Shown one piece after another: positions 38,825 through 47,672 of a stretch of 64,000 nt of DNA. Under the pieces are notes generated by a model. It was not told where the DNA came from and did not search any database. It was given only the letters and a program-made list of their open reading frames with translations. Both the position numbers and the translations under genes were made by a program. The stretch covers positions 105,020,001 through 105,084,000 of the forward strand of contig NC_060214.1 in assembly GCF_021130785.1 (NCBI RefSeq). Direction: 5' to 3'. Within the stretch, counting starts at the first letter, position 1. The number at the start of each line of letters is the position of its first letter. This DNA is from Homalodisca vitripennis (taxonomy: Eukaryota; Arthropoda; Insecta; Hemiptera; Cicadellidae).

Positions 38825-40663
38825 AGTGTGCGTTTGAAGTATTATTTTATTGCAACTATAAGGATAGATACGAAGTATGGTTATTATCAAACTTAATATG
38901 TGCTTTCAAGACTATGAAAAATAAAAAAATTAGAAACAATAGGAAAATACATTTATCGTATGTTTGGGCTTTCAGAATACAGTGCTTCCCTTTGACAGTT
39001 GATAACATTTAAGCGGTTCTCTCAGTTGATAATATATTTTTTTCTGTAAACGCAACTTTATAATCAAGGCGGAATTTTTCACAACATAGTAGATTTTTGA
39101 TCTAATAATAGGCCCTTATATAAATCAGGGACCCATTACAATCACTGTAATAAGTTTTACGTGATTGAGTACCACACACGGAAACTCATTGAAAGACACA
39201 ATTAATTATATTTTTATATAATAGTGTAGATTTTCGCTTCACCCATTTTTGTACGCCTACAATATACTTAAATGTCAATTCTACATCTCTTGTTCATTCG
39301 TTTCTTTCACTCCTGATAGTTTATCCATGGTCTGAAATCGGATGAACCCAAATTTTCTTAGCAAAAAAGTACTTTCTCTTAAAAAAATATATATCTAGTA
39401 ATAGTTTCCAAAACAATGACCTCATTCGGATATATCTGGTAAGCACTGCTATCCGGAGAGCAAAGATCCTTTGTATTGCTTATAGAATCGTTTCTCCCCC
39501 GATACGTGGTCAGGATATTCAAGAATAAGTATATACACGACATGGAAATTGAACCATCAGTTTAAAAAATTAACAGCCTTTGAGGTGTAATTCTTCATTT
39601 TGCATTAGTTTAATAACCACATGCTTTTACGTTCCTTTGATAAATTATTAGTTATTTTGCTTTAACACCTACAATACTAGCAGGATCCTTTGCACTGTAT
39701 TAAAACAACGTAGCGCAATAGTAAGGCATTAAATATGTTTCAAAAAATAAAGTTAATATGAAAGCAAATTTGTTCATTATTTAATATGAAAGGATATCAG
39801 AATACTGAAATGGGACTTGAATGAAAATTATGTGGATGCAAATTGATCATGTGCAATCACCATTGATAGGGTATGACACATTTTTTACATTATTTTCAAC
39901 CACTTAATGATACATTAAAAATTTTATACATTATATTCATTAAATAACGTGTTAGAAATGAAAACCTTCTGAGTTTATTTTAACAATCCGGTAAAAGACT
40001 TTTTTATGATTTAATCGTGACAAAAACAGCATTTTAAGTTGTTGAAATTGTATCAATACACTACATAACAAATTGCGTACGTGCTCGCACAATTGCAATA
40101 CAGTATGACAAACATTTATTTTGTACTGCAAGTAATAAACGCGTATTGTAAAGTACATGTAACCTACTAATTGCGTAACATTTTTTGAAGGTTTTTACGT
40201 CAATATTGGAAACCCTACTGTAATATTGACCAACAAACACGTCTTTATGGGTCTTGGACAGTACTGAGATGTTTTCTCTATTATTTCATTGATTCTTGTC
40301 TCTATTCTCATACTTTTACATGTCTTAGCCGCATAGGATGATGCATTAGAAAACCATTTAAAAAAGTACATCTCACTCATCATTTACCAGTGCTAAGTAG
40401 TTGCGTTTCCCTTAAAACATTATGCAGTTTAAATCCATCCCAAAGTGTTAACTCCACATTACACGTAAGGAACAATGAGTTTATAGGAAAGTGTAACATA
40501 AAATGTTTGAACTGAAGCTAATTTTAATTATACTCTGGAATTGTAAAACTATATCTCTTCTTCAAATATGTTCTGTAAAATTTTATTCTAGAAAAGCTTT
40601 GAATCTTCGTTGTATTACAAGATTTTTAGTTTCAAATAAATAGACCTGTATAGTTTCCGTTAC
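38825..40663. other. Non-coding stretch
   Basis: No gene recognised; AT-rich with short chance frames. Confidence 0.55.
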
Positions 40664-40667
40664 GTAA
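40664..40667. repeat. Target-site duplication GTAA, left
   Basis: Matches 47669-47672 exactly, as expected for integrase-mediated insertion. Confidence 0.9.
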
Positions 40668-41501
40668 TGAAACCGAACATCGCCGCTCGCACACCCACAG
40701 CAAACCATCAGGGAAGCGCGCGCCCATGGTGGCGAACGGGATGCCGGATCAAAACTAACTAGGTGAAAATAAGAACACCGTGGTCAGTATACTCAGGTTC
40801 ATTTACTAACCCACCGCATAGGCCTATCCAGTCAAAAAAAAAAAATATATATATATATATATACTATAAATAAAAAAATAAAAAGTGCCTGCAGTAGTAT
40901 ACCTCAAACAATCCTCGCCAGGTGCACCTGCATACAAAAATTAGAAACGCCATAATTTGAAACAAGAAATGCCAATTCCACCCGGTATCCTTCGACTAAG
41001 GGCGGGCTCCTAATGAAATCCAAGAAATAACTAAATAATATCTAAAACTAACTTAAAATTAAATAACAAAATATAAACTATATAAATGGCAACAATAACA
41101 ATATCACAGGGTATCACAGATGTTGACTGGTAGAAATGTCCATCATGGTGGCCGTCCTTCAGTAGAGCGCAAAAGCGAAGGTTCTCTGCGACCACGCATG
41201 ATGGAGAGATGACAGGAGGAAACAATTCATCCCTTGGACCTCATCGGTGAGGGGCCGTAAACTTAGCCGCACATGTCAGAAGGAGATCAGCTCAGCAAAA
41301 ACAAAATAAACACTTAGTTAAACTAAATTTTAACTTGGAGCTACTCCTAACTTGTACACCACGGCTCGGAGTCTTTGCCACTCTCCCGGAAAGGCCAAAC
41401 GCCTTCAAATGGTCAGTGGCCTCTGCAGCCAATAAACCACACACACATACACTATATAAAACACACATGAGCCGGGGAGATATAGGTATTGAACCGGCTC
41501 A
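40668..41501 (-). repeat. 3' LTR of Gypsy element
   Basis: An 834-bp repeat bounded by TG...CA on either strand. It differs from the other LTR by two substitutions seen by eye (40995 versus 47162, and 41246 versus 47413) and by a 3-bp longer A/TA tract near 40836-40863. An inverted pair TGAGCCGG/CCGGCTCA lies at its inner end. Confidence 0.95.
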
Positions 41502-41524
41502 GACTCCCCCCCCCAAAAGGAGGA
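41502..41524 (-). promoter_or_regulatory. Polypurine tract of Gypsy element
   Basis: Just inside the 3' LTR the minus strand reads TCCTCCTTTTGGGGGGGGGA followed by GTC. The G9A core is the likely purine primer for plus-strand DNA synthesis. Confidence 0.75.
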
Positions 41525-41774
41525 ACTCCCCTCTGTTAATTTCTTCAAAATGAAGAACCAAACGAAATGCCTCTCCCCCCAATGGTTGAAGAATTATAAA
41601 CCGGAAACCCTGAAGTCTGCAGAAGGTAAAACCAAGAAAATCCAGTTGGAGGCAAGAAATCCCTCCAAGAGTTGCGTGGGTACAAAGAAGAAAACAGGAA
41701 CCTTGATCAGGAAGAAGGAGCAGAGGTGATCAGGCCTCTGGACCAAAAACCCTCCCGCACAGACTAAAGAGAAA

Positions 41775-43000
41775 TCACGGATGACTCCGGCAAGGCTTCA
41801 GATGGGATATGTGCGCCTTCCTGAAAATCTTCCCGGACTGAGGATCTCCCAGTCGGGCAGTCACCGGAGTCAGAAACTTCAAGATGCGGTGGGGACCAGT
41901 CCACCTGTAGCAAAGTTTAGCAGCTCTTTTATCCACAGCCGAACTGACTGGGTGAGCCTTGCAGTAAACTAGATCCCCCACCTGGAAGGGATTGGCAATA
42001 CGACCTCGGTTGTACTTCCTCCTTACTAACTCCCTAGCCCGAATGAGATTCCGCCTGGCTGCCTCCCAAGTGGCTTTCACATTGGGAGTACCAGGAGGTG
42101 GCAGAAGATCGCTAATTTTCCAAAAGGTTCGCCAAAGGGTTGTTTGGCGGAAAGCCAAATAATAACTCGAAAGGTACCGCCTTGTGACTTTCATGCTGGG
42201 CCGTATTAAAGGCAAATTGGATCCAAGGTAGTTGTTGATCCCAGGTGGTCTGGTTTTCCGCATGAAAGGCAATGAGAGCAGATCGAAGATTGCGATTAAA
42301 CCGTTCGGCGTGAGAAGGCTGAGGATAGAAAGGGGAAGTAGTCACATGGCGGATTCCGTGCCCAAAGCACATTCTTTTAAAGATATTGGAGACAAACTGT
42401 GAACCATTATCGGAAACTAAGGTGGCGGGGATTCCAAAGTGTTGAAAAAAAATGGTTACGAAGTGCTTGCACCGTGAGCTGCTCGGTAGCACTCCGCAAT
42501 GGGAACAACCAAACAAACTTGGAGAAGGCATCCACACAAACAAGTAGGAACTTATTTCCGGACTTGCTACGCGGGAGAGGCCCAACATAGTCAATGAAAA
42601 CCTTCTCCAAAGGTTTTTTCCGCCACCTCAGATGACAAAAGACCCAACTTGGTATTTTGAGCGGGTTTGCTTAGCGAGCACAGTTCACAAGAACGTACTC
42701 GAGCTGCAATATCCCGGTCCATACCTTTCCAGATGAACTGATCCCTAATCTTCGCGATGGTCTTATGAATTCCTAGATGTCCGCCCACAGGAGAAGAATG
42801 AAAATACTGAAAGACCATCGGTACAAGAAAGCTTGGCAGCACTAACTTAGGTTTTCTCCGCTGCTTGTCACGGCAGCATAGAGCACCTCGGTACAGAAAA
42901 TAAGGAGGGTGGGCACCTCCGTTTTTAAGCTCATTGATGATAGCAGTCAGCTCGGGATCCTTAAGTTGGTGTGGAACAATGTCCGAAAATTGCCAGAGGA
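41775..43000 (-). pseudogene. pol: Gypsy pol: integrase, split by frameshifts
   Basis: Integrase inserts the DNA copy into the genome. Four overlapping frames carry it. 42591-42842 has the HHCC zinc-binding N-terminus (GGHLGIHKTIAKIRDQF, then CELC). 42407-42610 has the first catalytic aspartate in FIDYVGPLPRSK. 42112-42460 has SDNGSQF and, about 35 residues on, the glutamate in HAERFNRNL, making the D,D35E triad. 41775-42110 has the C-terminal GPY/F-like module (YRWTGPHRILK) and ends at 41775. The frame changes fall at A-runs or T-runs near 42614-42619 and 42444-42451 and at about 42117. No chromodomain and no env follow. All catalytic residues are present although the frame is not continuous. 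Confidence 0.9.
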
Positions 43001-43004
43001 AAGT

Positions 43005-44825
43005 CTAGGAGCACGCCACAACATGGCGGCTCTGATAAATTCTGGTGGTCGTTTGGGTAAGTGATACATGCGTGACAGAGTGTCCGCTATGATATTTTTG
43101 GGTGCCTCGCACGTGCTGCACTGTGAACTTAAGGGCAGAAATTTGGACTACCCAGCGACCAATCTTCCCGAGCTGACGGGGGTGGGCAAGGAGCCAAGAA
43201 AGTGCCTGGTTGTCGGTTTCCAACAAAAATTCTTTATGTTCTAGGTAACGCCTGAACTTGTTAATTCCAAACACGACAGCCAAACATTCCAGCTCATAAA
43301 CAGAACAACTCTTGTACTTCTCACAAGGGGTTAACGTGCGTGAAGCATAAGCTATGGGCTGCCGGATACCATCTACTTCTTGCGATAAAACAGCAGCAAC
43401 GGCTAAGGAGGAAGCATCAGTTTGCAAGACGAACTTACGACTGAAATCAGGCATAGCCAAGACTGGAGGCTGCATCACTGCCTCTTTCAGCTGCTCAAAA
43501 GCAGTCTGTTGCGCTTCACCCCACTCAAACTTGGCACCCTTTTTCCTAAGAGAGTTCAGAGGGACCGCCACTTCAGCAACATTGGGGATGAAACGACGAT
43601 AAAAATTTATCATTCCCACAAAACGGGCAATCCCCTTGGCATCCTTAGGAGGAGGAAACTCCCTGATTGCCTGGGTTCTCTCTGGATCAATACAAACACC
43701 TCGAGAAGAGACAAGATGACCCAGAAACGATATTTCAGGCTGAGCAAAACTCACCTTTTCAGGATTGACGGTAAGGCCAGACTCTCGCAGCCTAGTTAGA
43801 ACTTCCTCTAGATGAGTCAAGTGCTCCTCATAACTCTCACTGTACACAAGCAGGTCATCCAGATAGTTGAACACGAACTTAAATTTGACATCATGAAAGA
43901 TAGAATCCAGGAGTCTGGTGAGTGTCTGGGCCCCCACAGCCAAGCCCATTGGCACTCGGGTGAACTGGTACAAATTCCAAGGCACACAAAAGGCAGTGAG
44001 AGGTCGAGACTCGTGTTTTAGAGGAATCTGATGATATGCCTGATTAAGATCAAAAATGGAGAAATACTTGGCCTTACCGAACCAGTCGAAAGCAGAATGC
44101 AAATCGGGGAGAGGCACGGAGTCAATTTCTATCTGAGCATTGAGCTTTCGATAATCCAGGACCAATCTGGACTTCCCATTAGGTTTCGGCACTAGAAACG
44201 CTGGACTGGAAAAATTTGAGCAAGATGGCTCGATTACCCCACTCTTAAGTAAATCATCAATCATATTTCTCAGAATTTCCATCTTGGGCGGAGCAAGCTT
44301 ATATGGATGGGAACGTACAGGACGGGTGTCTGTAAGACGAATCTCGTATTCCAAGAGATTGGTCGTGCCCAGTTTGTCAGTTAGGACTTCAGGAAAACTG
44401 GAACAAATCTGCCTTATGTCCTCAGCCTCTTTCGGCGTAAGATGTCCTAGTTGGTCAGGAGGAGTCAAGCTCTTATCTTCCATCTCTAAGGCAGCAGTCC
44501 CACGAGACTCGACATCTGAAAAGGGAACGAGCACCCGCCTGGCGAAAGCAAAGAAAACATGACTGGACGACAAATCCAAAATCATGCCAGTTTTTCCGAT
44601 AAAATCTGCTCCCAAGATGAAAGGAAAAGTCAGGTCCTTAGCCACCAAAAAGCTCCAATCCCAAGAGAAATAATTAATTTTGATGTGAATCTGGGCACTA
44701 CAGATAATAGGTAAAGGTGTGCGTGAAGCAGTCCAGCAGATAAGTGAACTAGGCTCAACCTGCCGTATTAGCCCAGAGGATTTTAGATCTTCAAAAAACG
44801 ACAAAGAAATCAGGCTGCGTGCTGA
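43005..44825 (-). CDS. pol: Gypsy pol: end of protease, reverse transcriptase and RNase H
   Basis: The longest open frame of the window, about 600 codons in its real part. The N-terminal residues carry the second half of the protease. RT follows with LVLDYRKLN, FDLNQAYHQIPL, FTRVPMGLAVGAQTL and the catalytic FNYLDDLLVYS, then the connection block FLGHLVSSRGV. RNase H follows with FVLQTDASSLAVAAVLSQ, YELECLAVVFGINKFRRYLE and LLETDNQALSWLL. The enzyme copies element RNA into DNA. The frame is lost in RNase H at an AAAAA run near 43097-43101, so the last 30 or so residues of the open frame are spurious. The upstream end joins the protease frame at a GGGG run. The YLDD box and RNase H acidic residues are intact. 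Confidence 0.95.
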   Translation of the reverse strand, partial: SARSLISLSFFEDLKSSGLIRQVEPSSLICWTASRTPLPIICSAQIHIKINYFSWDWSFLVAKDLTFPFILGADFIGKTGMILDLSSSHVFFAFARRVLVPFSDVESRGTAALEMEDKSLTPPDQLGHLTPKEAEDIRQICSSFPEVLTDKLGTTNLLEYEIRLTDTRPVRSHPYKLAPPKMEILRNMIDDLLKSGVIEPSCSNFSSPAFLVPKPNGKSRLVLDYRKLNAQIEIDSVPLPDLHSAFDWFGKAKYFSIFDLNQAYHQIPLKHESRPLTAFCVPWNLYQFTRVPMGLAVGAQTLTRLLDSIFHDVKFKFVFNYLDDLLVYSESYEEHLTHLEEVLTRLRESGLTVNPEKVSFAQPEISFLGHLVSSRGVCIDPERTQAIREFPPPKDAKGIARFVGMINFYRRFIPNVAEVAVPLNSLRKKGAKFEWGEAQQTAFEQLKEAVMQPPVLAMPDFSRKFVLQTDASSLAVAAVLSQEVDGIRQPIAYASRTLTPCEKYKSCSVYELECLAVVFGINKFRRYLEHKEFLLETDNQALSWLLAHPRQLGKIGRWVVQISALKFTVQHVRGTQKYHSGHSVTHVSLTQTTTRIYQSRHVVACS

Positions 44826-45098
44826 CCCCAGAATCAACCAGGGCCTTCTGCACCACATTCCCCACAAGCACATCCAGTTGTGGGCAGGTTGAGCGGGCAG
44901 CCCTTACTCCCTGCGCAGCCAGAGCAGCAACCTCCCCTCTCGGCCAACGATGATAACTGTCCCCACGTCTATATCTTTCTGTTTTCTTTCTGTTCTGTAT
45001 TAAACCAGCTACCCTTTTACCATCAAAATTAGGTACATATTTGCCCTCAAAATTACCTTTACGGCACGAGTCGGGCTTACTCGTCCGCAAGCTTACTA
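44791..45098 (-). pseudogene. pol: Gypsy pol: linker and aspartic protease, frameshifted at the active site
   Basis: The -1 frame entered from gag encodes a basic linker and then CPQLDVLVGNVVQKALVDSG. The ALVDSG is the retropepsin active-site signature (D-S/T-G), where the protease dimer supplies two aspartates. Directly after DSG the frame changes at a GGGG run (about 44827-44830). The rest of the protease is in the next frame, with FPFILGADFIGKTGMILDL matching the C-terminal ILG-D/N block. The protease would cut Gag and Gag-Pol during particle maturation. As written it is split. Confidence 0.8.
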
Positions 45099-45105
45099 GT
45101 TTTTT
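45061..45105 (-). promoter_or_regulatory. Programmed -1 ribosomal frameshift signal between gag and pol
   Basis: The minus strand has the heptamer A AAA AAC (45105-45099) in the gag frame, immediately before the gag stop TAG (45098-45096). A -1 slip continues directly into the protease frame (LVSLRTSKPDSCRKG). About 10 nt downstream, 45088-45061 folds as a stem: ACGAGT pairs with ACTCGT and, past one bulged base, GCGG pairs with CCGT. This is the classic architecture for making a minority Gag-Pol fusion. Confidence 0.85.
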
Positions 45106-46375
45106 TTATTAAGTGGACAAAACGGTCTAATATGTCCCACTTGCTTGCAGCCATAACAGGTAGGAGGCTGCCTACGGGAAGGAGCAGCTGCTGGCTCAGA
45201 CTGCACCGGAGCATGGACCGGCCCCGGAGGCAAGTGAGGAAGATGCCTCGACATGGCCTCCCTTTGATCATCCGCATCCTGAACCCCTCTGAAGATGATG
45301 GAGAGGCGGTCCAAATCCGCAAAAGATGCGGGACGGCTACAAAAAATCAAACGGGAGCGTTCTTCAGGTTTAATGCCCTCCAAAATAAGGCTCACCAAAT
45401 CTGTTTCGCTCAAGCTCAAGCGCAACACCCGGGCTACATCCCGTATCTCCCCGACAAAATGGCTCAACGTCTCGTCTGGTGCCTGAGGACGGTAAAACGC
45501 GTTCCACCCGCAAGCGCTCCCTAACCCGAGCAGGTACAAAGAACTCCAAGATCTCGGCGTGGAACTGGTCAAATGTGGCACCTCGCTTAAGGCAGTCTAG
45601 AAGGCGATCAAAAAGCAGCCTTAAGGAAAACTGCGCTAAAATCTGCATAAGCATGGCATCTGTCATACCAGGAAATTCTCTTAGCTTAAAAACTTCCAGA
45701 AGGAAATGGATAAGTAAATTAGTGTCAAGTCCATCAACTCTGGGGAAGTGTTGTAAAACACTCCCCAAAGGATGAGGCAGTTTGCAAAAGCTAGAAAAGG
45801 AAGGCACAACTATAGATGATGCCTCACCAGCCGCTTCAGGAGGGCCACTACCCATCGGAGACATAGTAACTCTGGGAGTCTCGAAAGAAAGAGCCGGTGG
45901 ATGGTTAGCAAAAGTAATGGTAGTGGGAACCTCCGTTGGAGTGACAGCGGTAAATAGTACCCCCTTCTCTTTCACCAAGCGCACCTCACTCAAACCATCT
46001 AAGGCTTGTTTTAATTTATTACTGGCCGAAAAAGCCCAACTTTTAATATCAGAGTCTAAACTAGGAGCTGACATAAGTAAAACTATTCTGTCCACGCCAA
46101 TGTAAAAGCTGAGATGCCAATCTAGCCTTTGCTGACCCGGACATGGGAAGTGACTCAAAATTAATGTCGTCTTCTAACTCTTCCATTCGGGTTTTACAAA
46201 ACTCAAATTCAGTATTAATTTGGAACTCTGCATTCCAGCTGCGGTCCAACGCTATACAAGCCCGTAATTGAGCTCTTAATGCCCTCACATCTCCCTCGGG
46301 CTTCTGTCCTCTCGCCAGGACCTCAAAAACCAACTCGGGCTTGCGCAGATGTTCAGGCACCAGGGAAAACGCCAT
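45096..46375 (-). pseudogene. gag: Gypsy gag polyprotein, two internal frameshifts
   Basis: Gag forms the particle shell and binds element RNA. The best start is the ATG at 46375 (MAFSLVPEHLRKPELVFEV). The first frame runs to about 46061-46100, the second covers about 46100 to 45510 with capsid-like helices, and the third runs to the stop at 45096-45098. The C-terminus has a CCHC zinc knuckle CYGCKQVGHIRPFC, fitting C-x2-C-x4-H-x4-C. The total coding length is about 425 codons, usual for Ty3/Gypsy gag. Two one-base shifts, near 46090 and 45510, break the frame. The last sense codons form the slippery site for gag-pol readthrough. Either this copy is mutated or the sequence carries indel errors. 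Confidence 0.9.
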
Positions 46376-46824
46376 ACCAAACAATTAAGACAAAATAAAT
46401 ACAACAAAGCGTACGCAACAATTACTTAGTAACCTAAGTGGACTCAACTCACAAAGGGCTTACACTGACGAGGTCCAAGTGAAGAACTTAATACCTGCCA
46501 CCTAATAGAAGGATACCCTGCAAATATACACTAACCACAACCTACAAACACAGAAGCAATAAATATAACAAAACAACACATTGATAGGGGAGAAGTAGAG
46601 TACAGTTAGATAAATTTAGCGGTTAAGCAATTTAGAGTCCCTTGCTCCCTGCAAAGGGTAAGTCTGCAGGAAGCAAGACACTAAACCAATTCCACCCGGT
46701 ATCCTGTGCTAGGGCGAGCTCCTAATGAAAAAAGTTGTGTACTCTAACCTCCCCCTACCTAACACTAACCTACACCAACAAACAAAACCAGAACTGAGAG
46801 ACAGCTGAGAGAGCAGCTAACCAC
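46376..46824 (-). other. Gypsy leader with hairpin and LTR-like segment
   Basis: The region between primer site and gag start holds a strong hairpin (46641-46677) and a stretch (46686-46731) that closely copies LTR positions 47140-47184. No frame of note. Leaders of this kind normally carry RNA packaging and dimerisation signals; that role is inferred here. Confidence 0.6.
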
Positions 46825-46836
46825 GCTCTGCTACCA
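46825..46836 (-). promoter_or_regulatory. Primer-binding site, initiator tRNA-Met
   Basis: One base inside the 5' LTR the minus strand reads TGGTAGCAGAGC. This is complementary to the 3' end (GCTCTGCTACCA) of arthropod initiator tRNA-Met. The tRNA would prime minus-strand DNA synthesis. Confidence 0.85.
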
Positions 46837-46837
46837 T

Positions 46838-47668
46838 TGAAACCGAACATCGCCGCTCGCACACCCACAGCAAACCATCAGGGAAGCGCGCGCCCATGGT
46901 GGCGAACGGGATGCCGGATCAAAACTAACTAGGTGAAAATAAGAACACCGTGGTCAGTATACTCAGGTTCATTTACTAACCCACCGCATAGGCCTATCCA
47001 GTCAAAAAAAAAAATATATATATATATATACTATAAATAAAAAAATAAAAAGTGCCTGCAGTAGTATACCTCAAACAATCCTCGCCAGGTGCACCTGCAT
47101 ACAAAAATTAGAAACGCCATAATTTGAAACAAGAAATGCCAATTCCACCCGGTATCCTTCGGCTAAGGGCGGGCTCCTAATGAAATCCAAGAAATAACTA
47201 AATAATATCTAAAACTAACTTAAAATTAAATAACAAAATATAAACTATATAAATGGCAACAATAACAATATCACAGGGTATCACAGATGTTGACTGGTAG
47301 AAATGTCCATCATGGTGGCCGTCCTTCAGTAGAGCGCAAAAGCGAAGGTTCTCTGCGACCACGCATGATGGAGAGATGACAGGAGGAAACAATTCATCCC
47401 TTGGACCTCATCAGTGAGGGGCCGTAAACTTAGCCGCACATGTCAGAAGGAGATCAGCTCAGCAAAAACAAAATAAACACTTAGTTAAACTAAATTTTAA
47501 CTTGGAGCTACTCCTAACTTGTACACCACGGCTCGGAGTCTTTGCCACTCTCCCGGAAAGGCCAAACGCCTTCAAATGGTCAGTGGCCTCTGCAGCCAAT
47601 AAACCACACACACATACACTATATAAAACACACATGAGCCGGGGAGATATAGGTATTGAACCGGCTCA
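46838..47668 (-). repeat. 5' LTR of Gypsy element
   Basis: 831 bp, carrying the promoter for the element. The TATATAAAA string at 47611-47619 is preceded by CCAAT at 47596 on the plus strand, so the strongest TATA-like site seen faces opposite to the element. Its minus-strand reading TTTTATATAG could also serve sense transcription. The start site is not established. Confidence 0.95.
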
Positions 47669-47672
47669 GTAA
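47669..47672. repeat. Target-site duplication GTAA, right
   Basis: Matches 40664-40667 exactly. Confidence 0.9.

Larger units (their letters stand above)
40668..47668 (-). mobile_element. Complete Ty3/Gypsy LTR retrotransposon
   Basis: A 7.0-kb element on the minus strand with two near-identical LTRs, flanked by a 4-bp duplication GTAA (40664-40667 and 47669-47672). Read from right to left it has the 5' LTR, a primer-binding site matching initiator tRNA-Met, a leader of about 450 nt, gag with a zinc knuckle, protease, RT-RNase H, integrase with a GPY/F-like tail, a polypurine tract and the 3' LTR. Protease-RT-RNaseH-integrase is the Ty3/Gypsy order. No env is present, so it is a retrotransposon rather than an errantivirus. 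Gag and pol are in different frames joined by a -1 slippery site. Several other one-base shifts interrupt the proteins. It replicates through an RNA intermediate in cytoplasmic particles. The lineage within Gypsy is not assigned. Confidence 0.95.

Noticed and set aside
41031..41225. 64-codon frame in the LTR, repeated at 47198-47392
   Set aside because: Identical in both LTRs simply because the LTRs are copies; no motif, and LTRs of this type are non-coding.
41502..41774. Possible env gene after pol
   Set aside because: Only about 270 bp lie between integrase and the LTR; there is no room and no signal or membrane sequence.
43354..46105. Several plus-strand frames of 69-130 codons
   Set aside because: They overlap the well-supported minus-strand gag-pol of the Gypsy element and lack motifs of their own.
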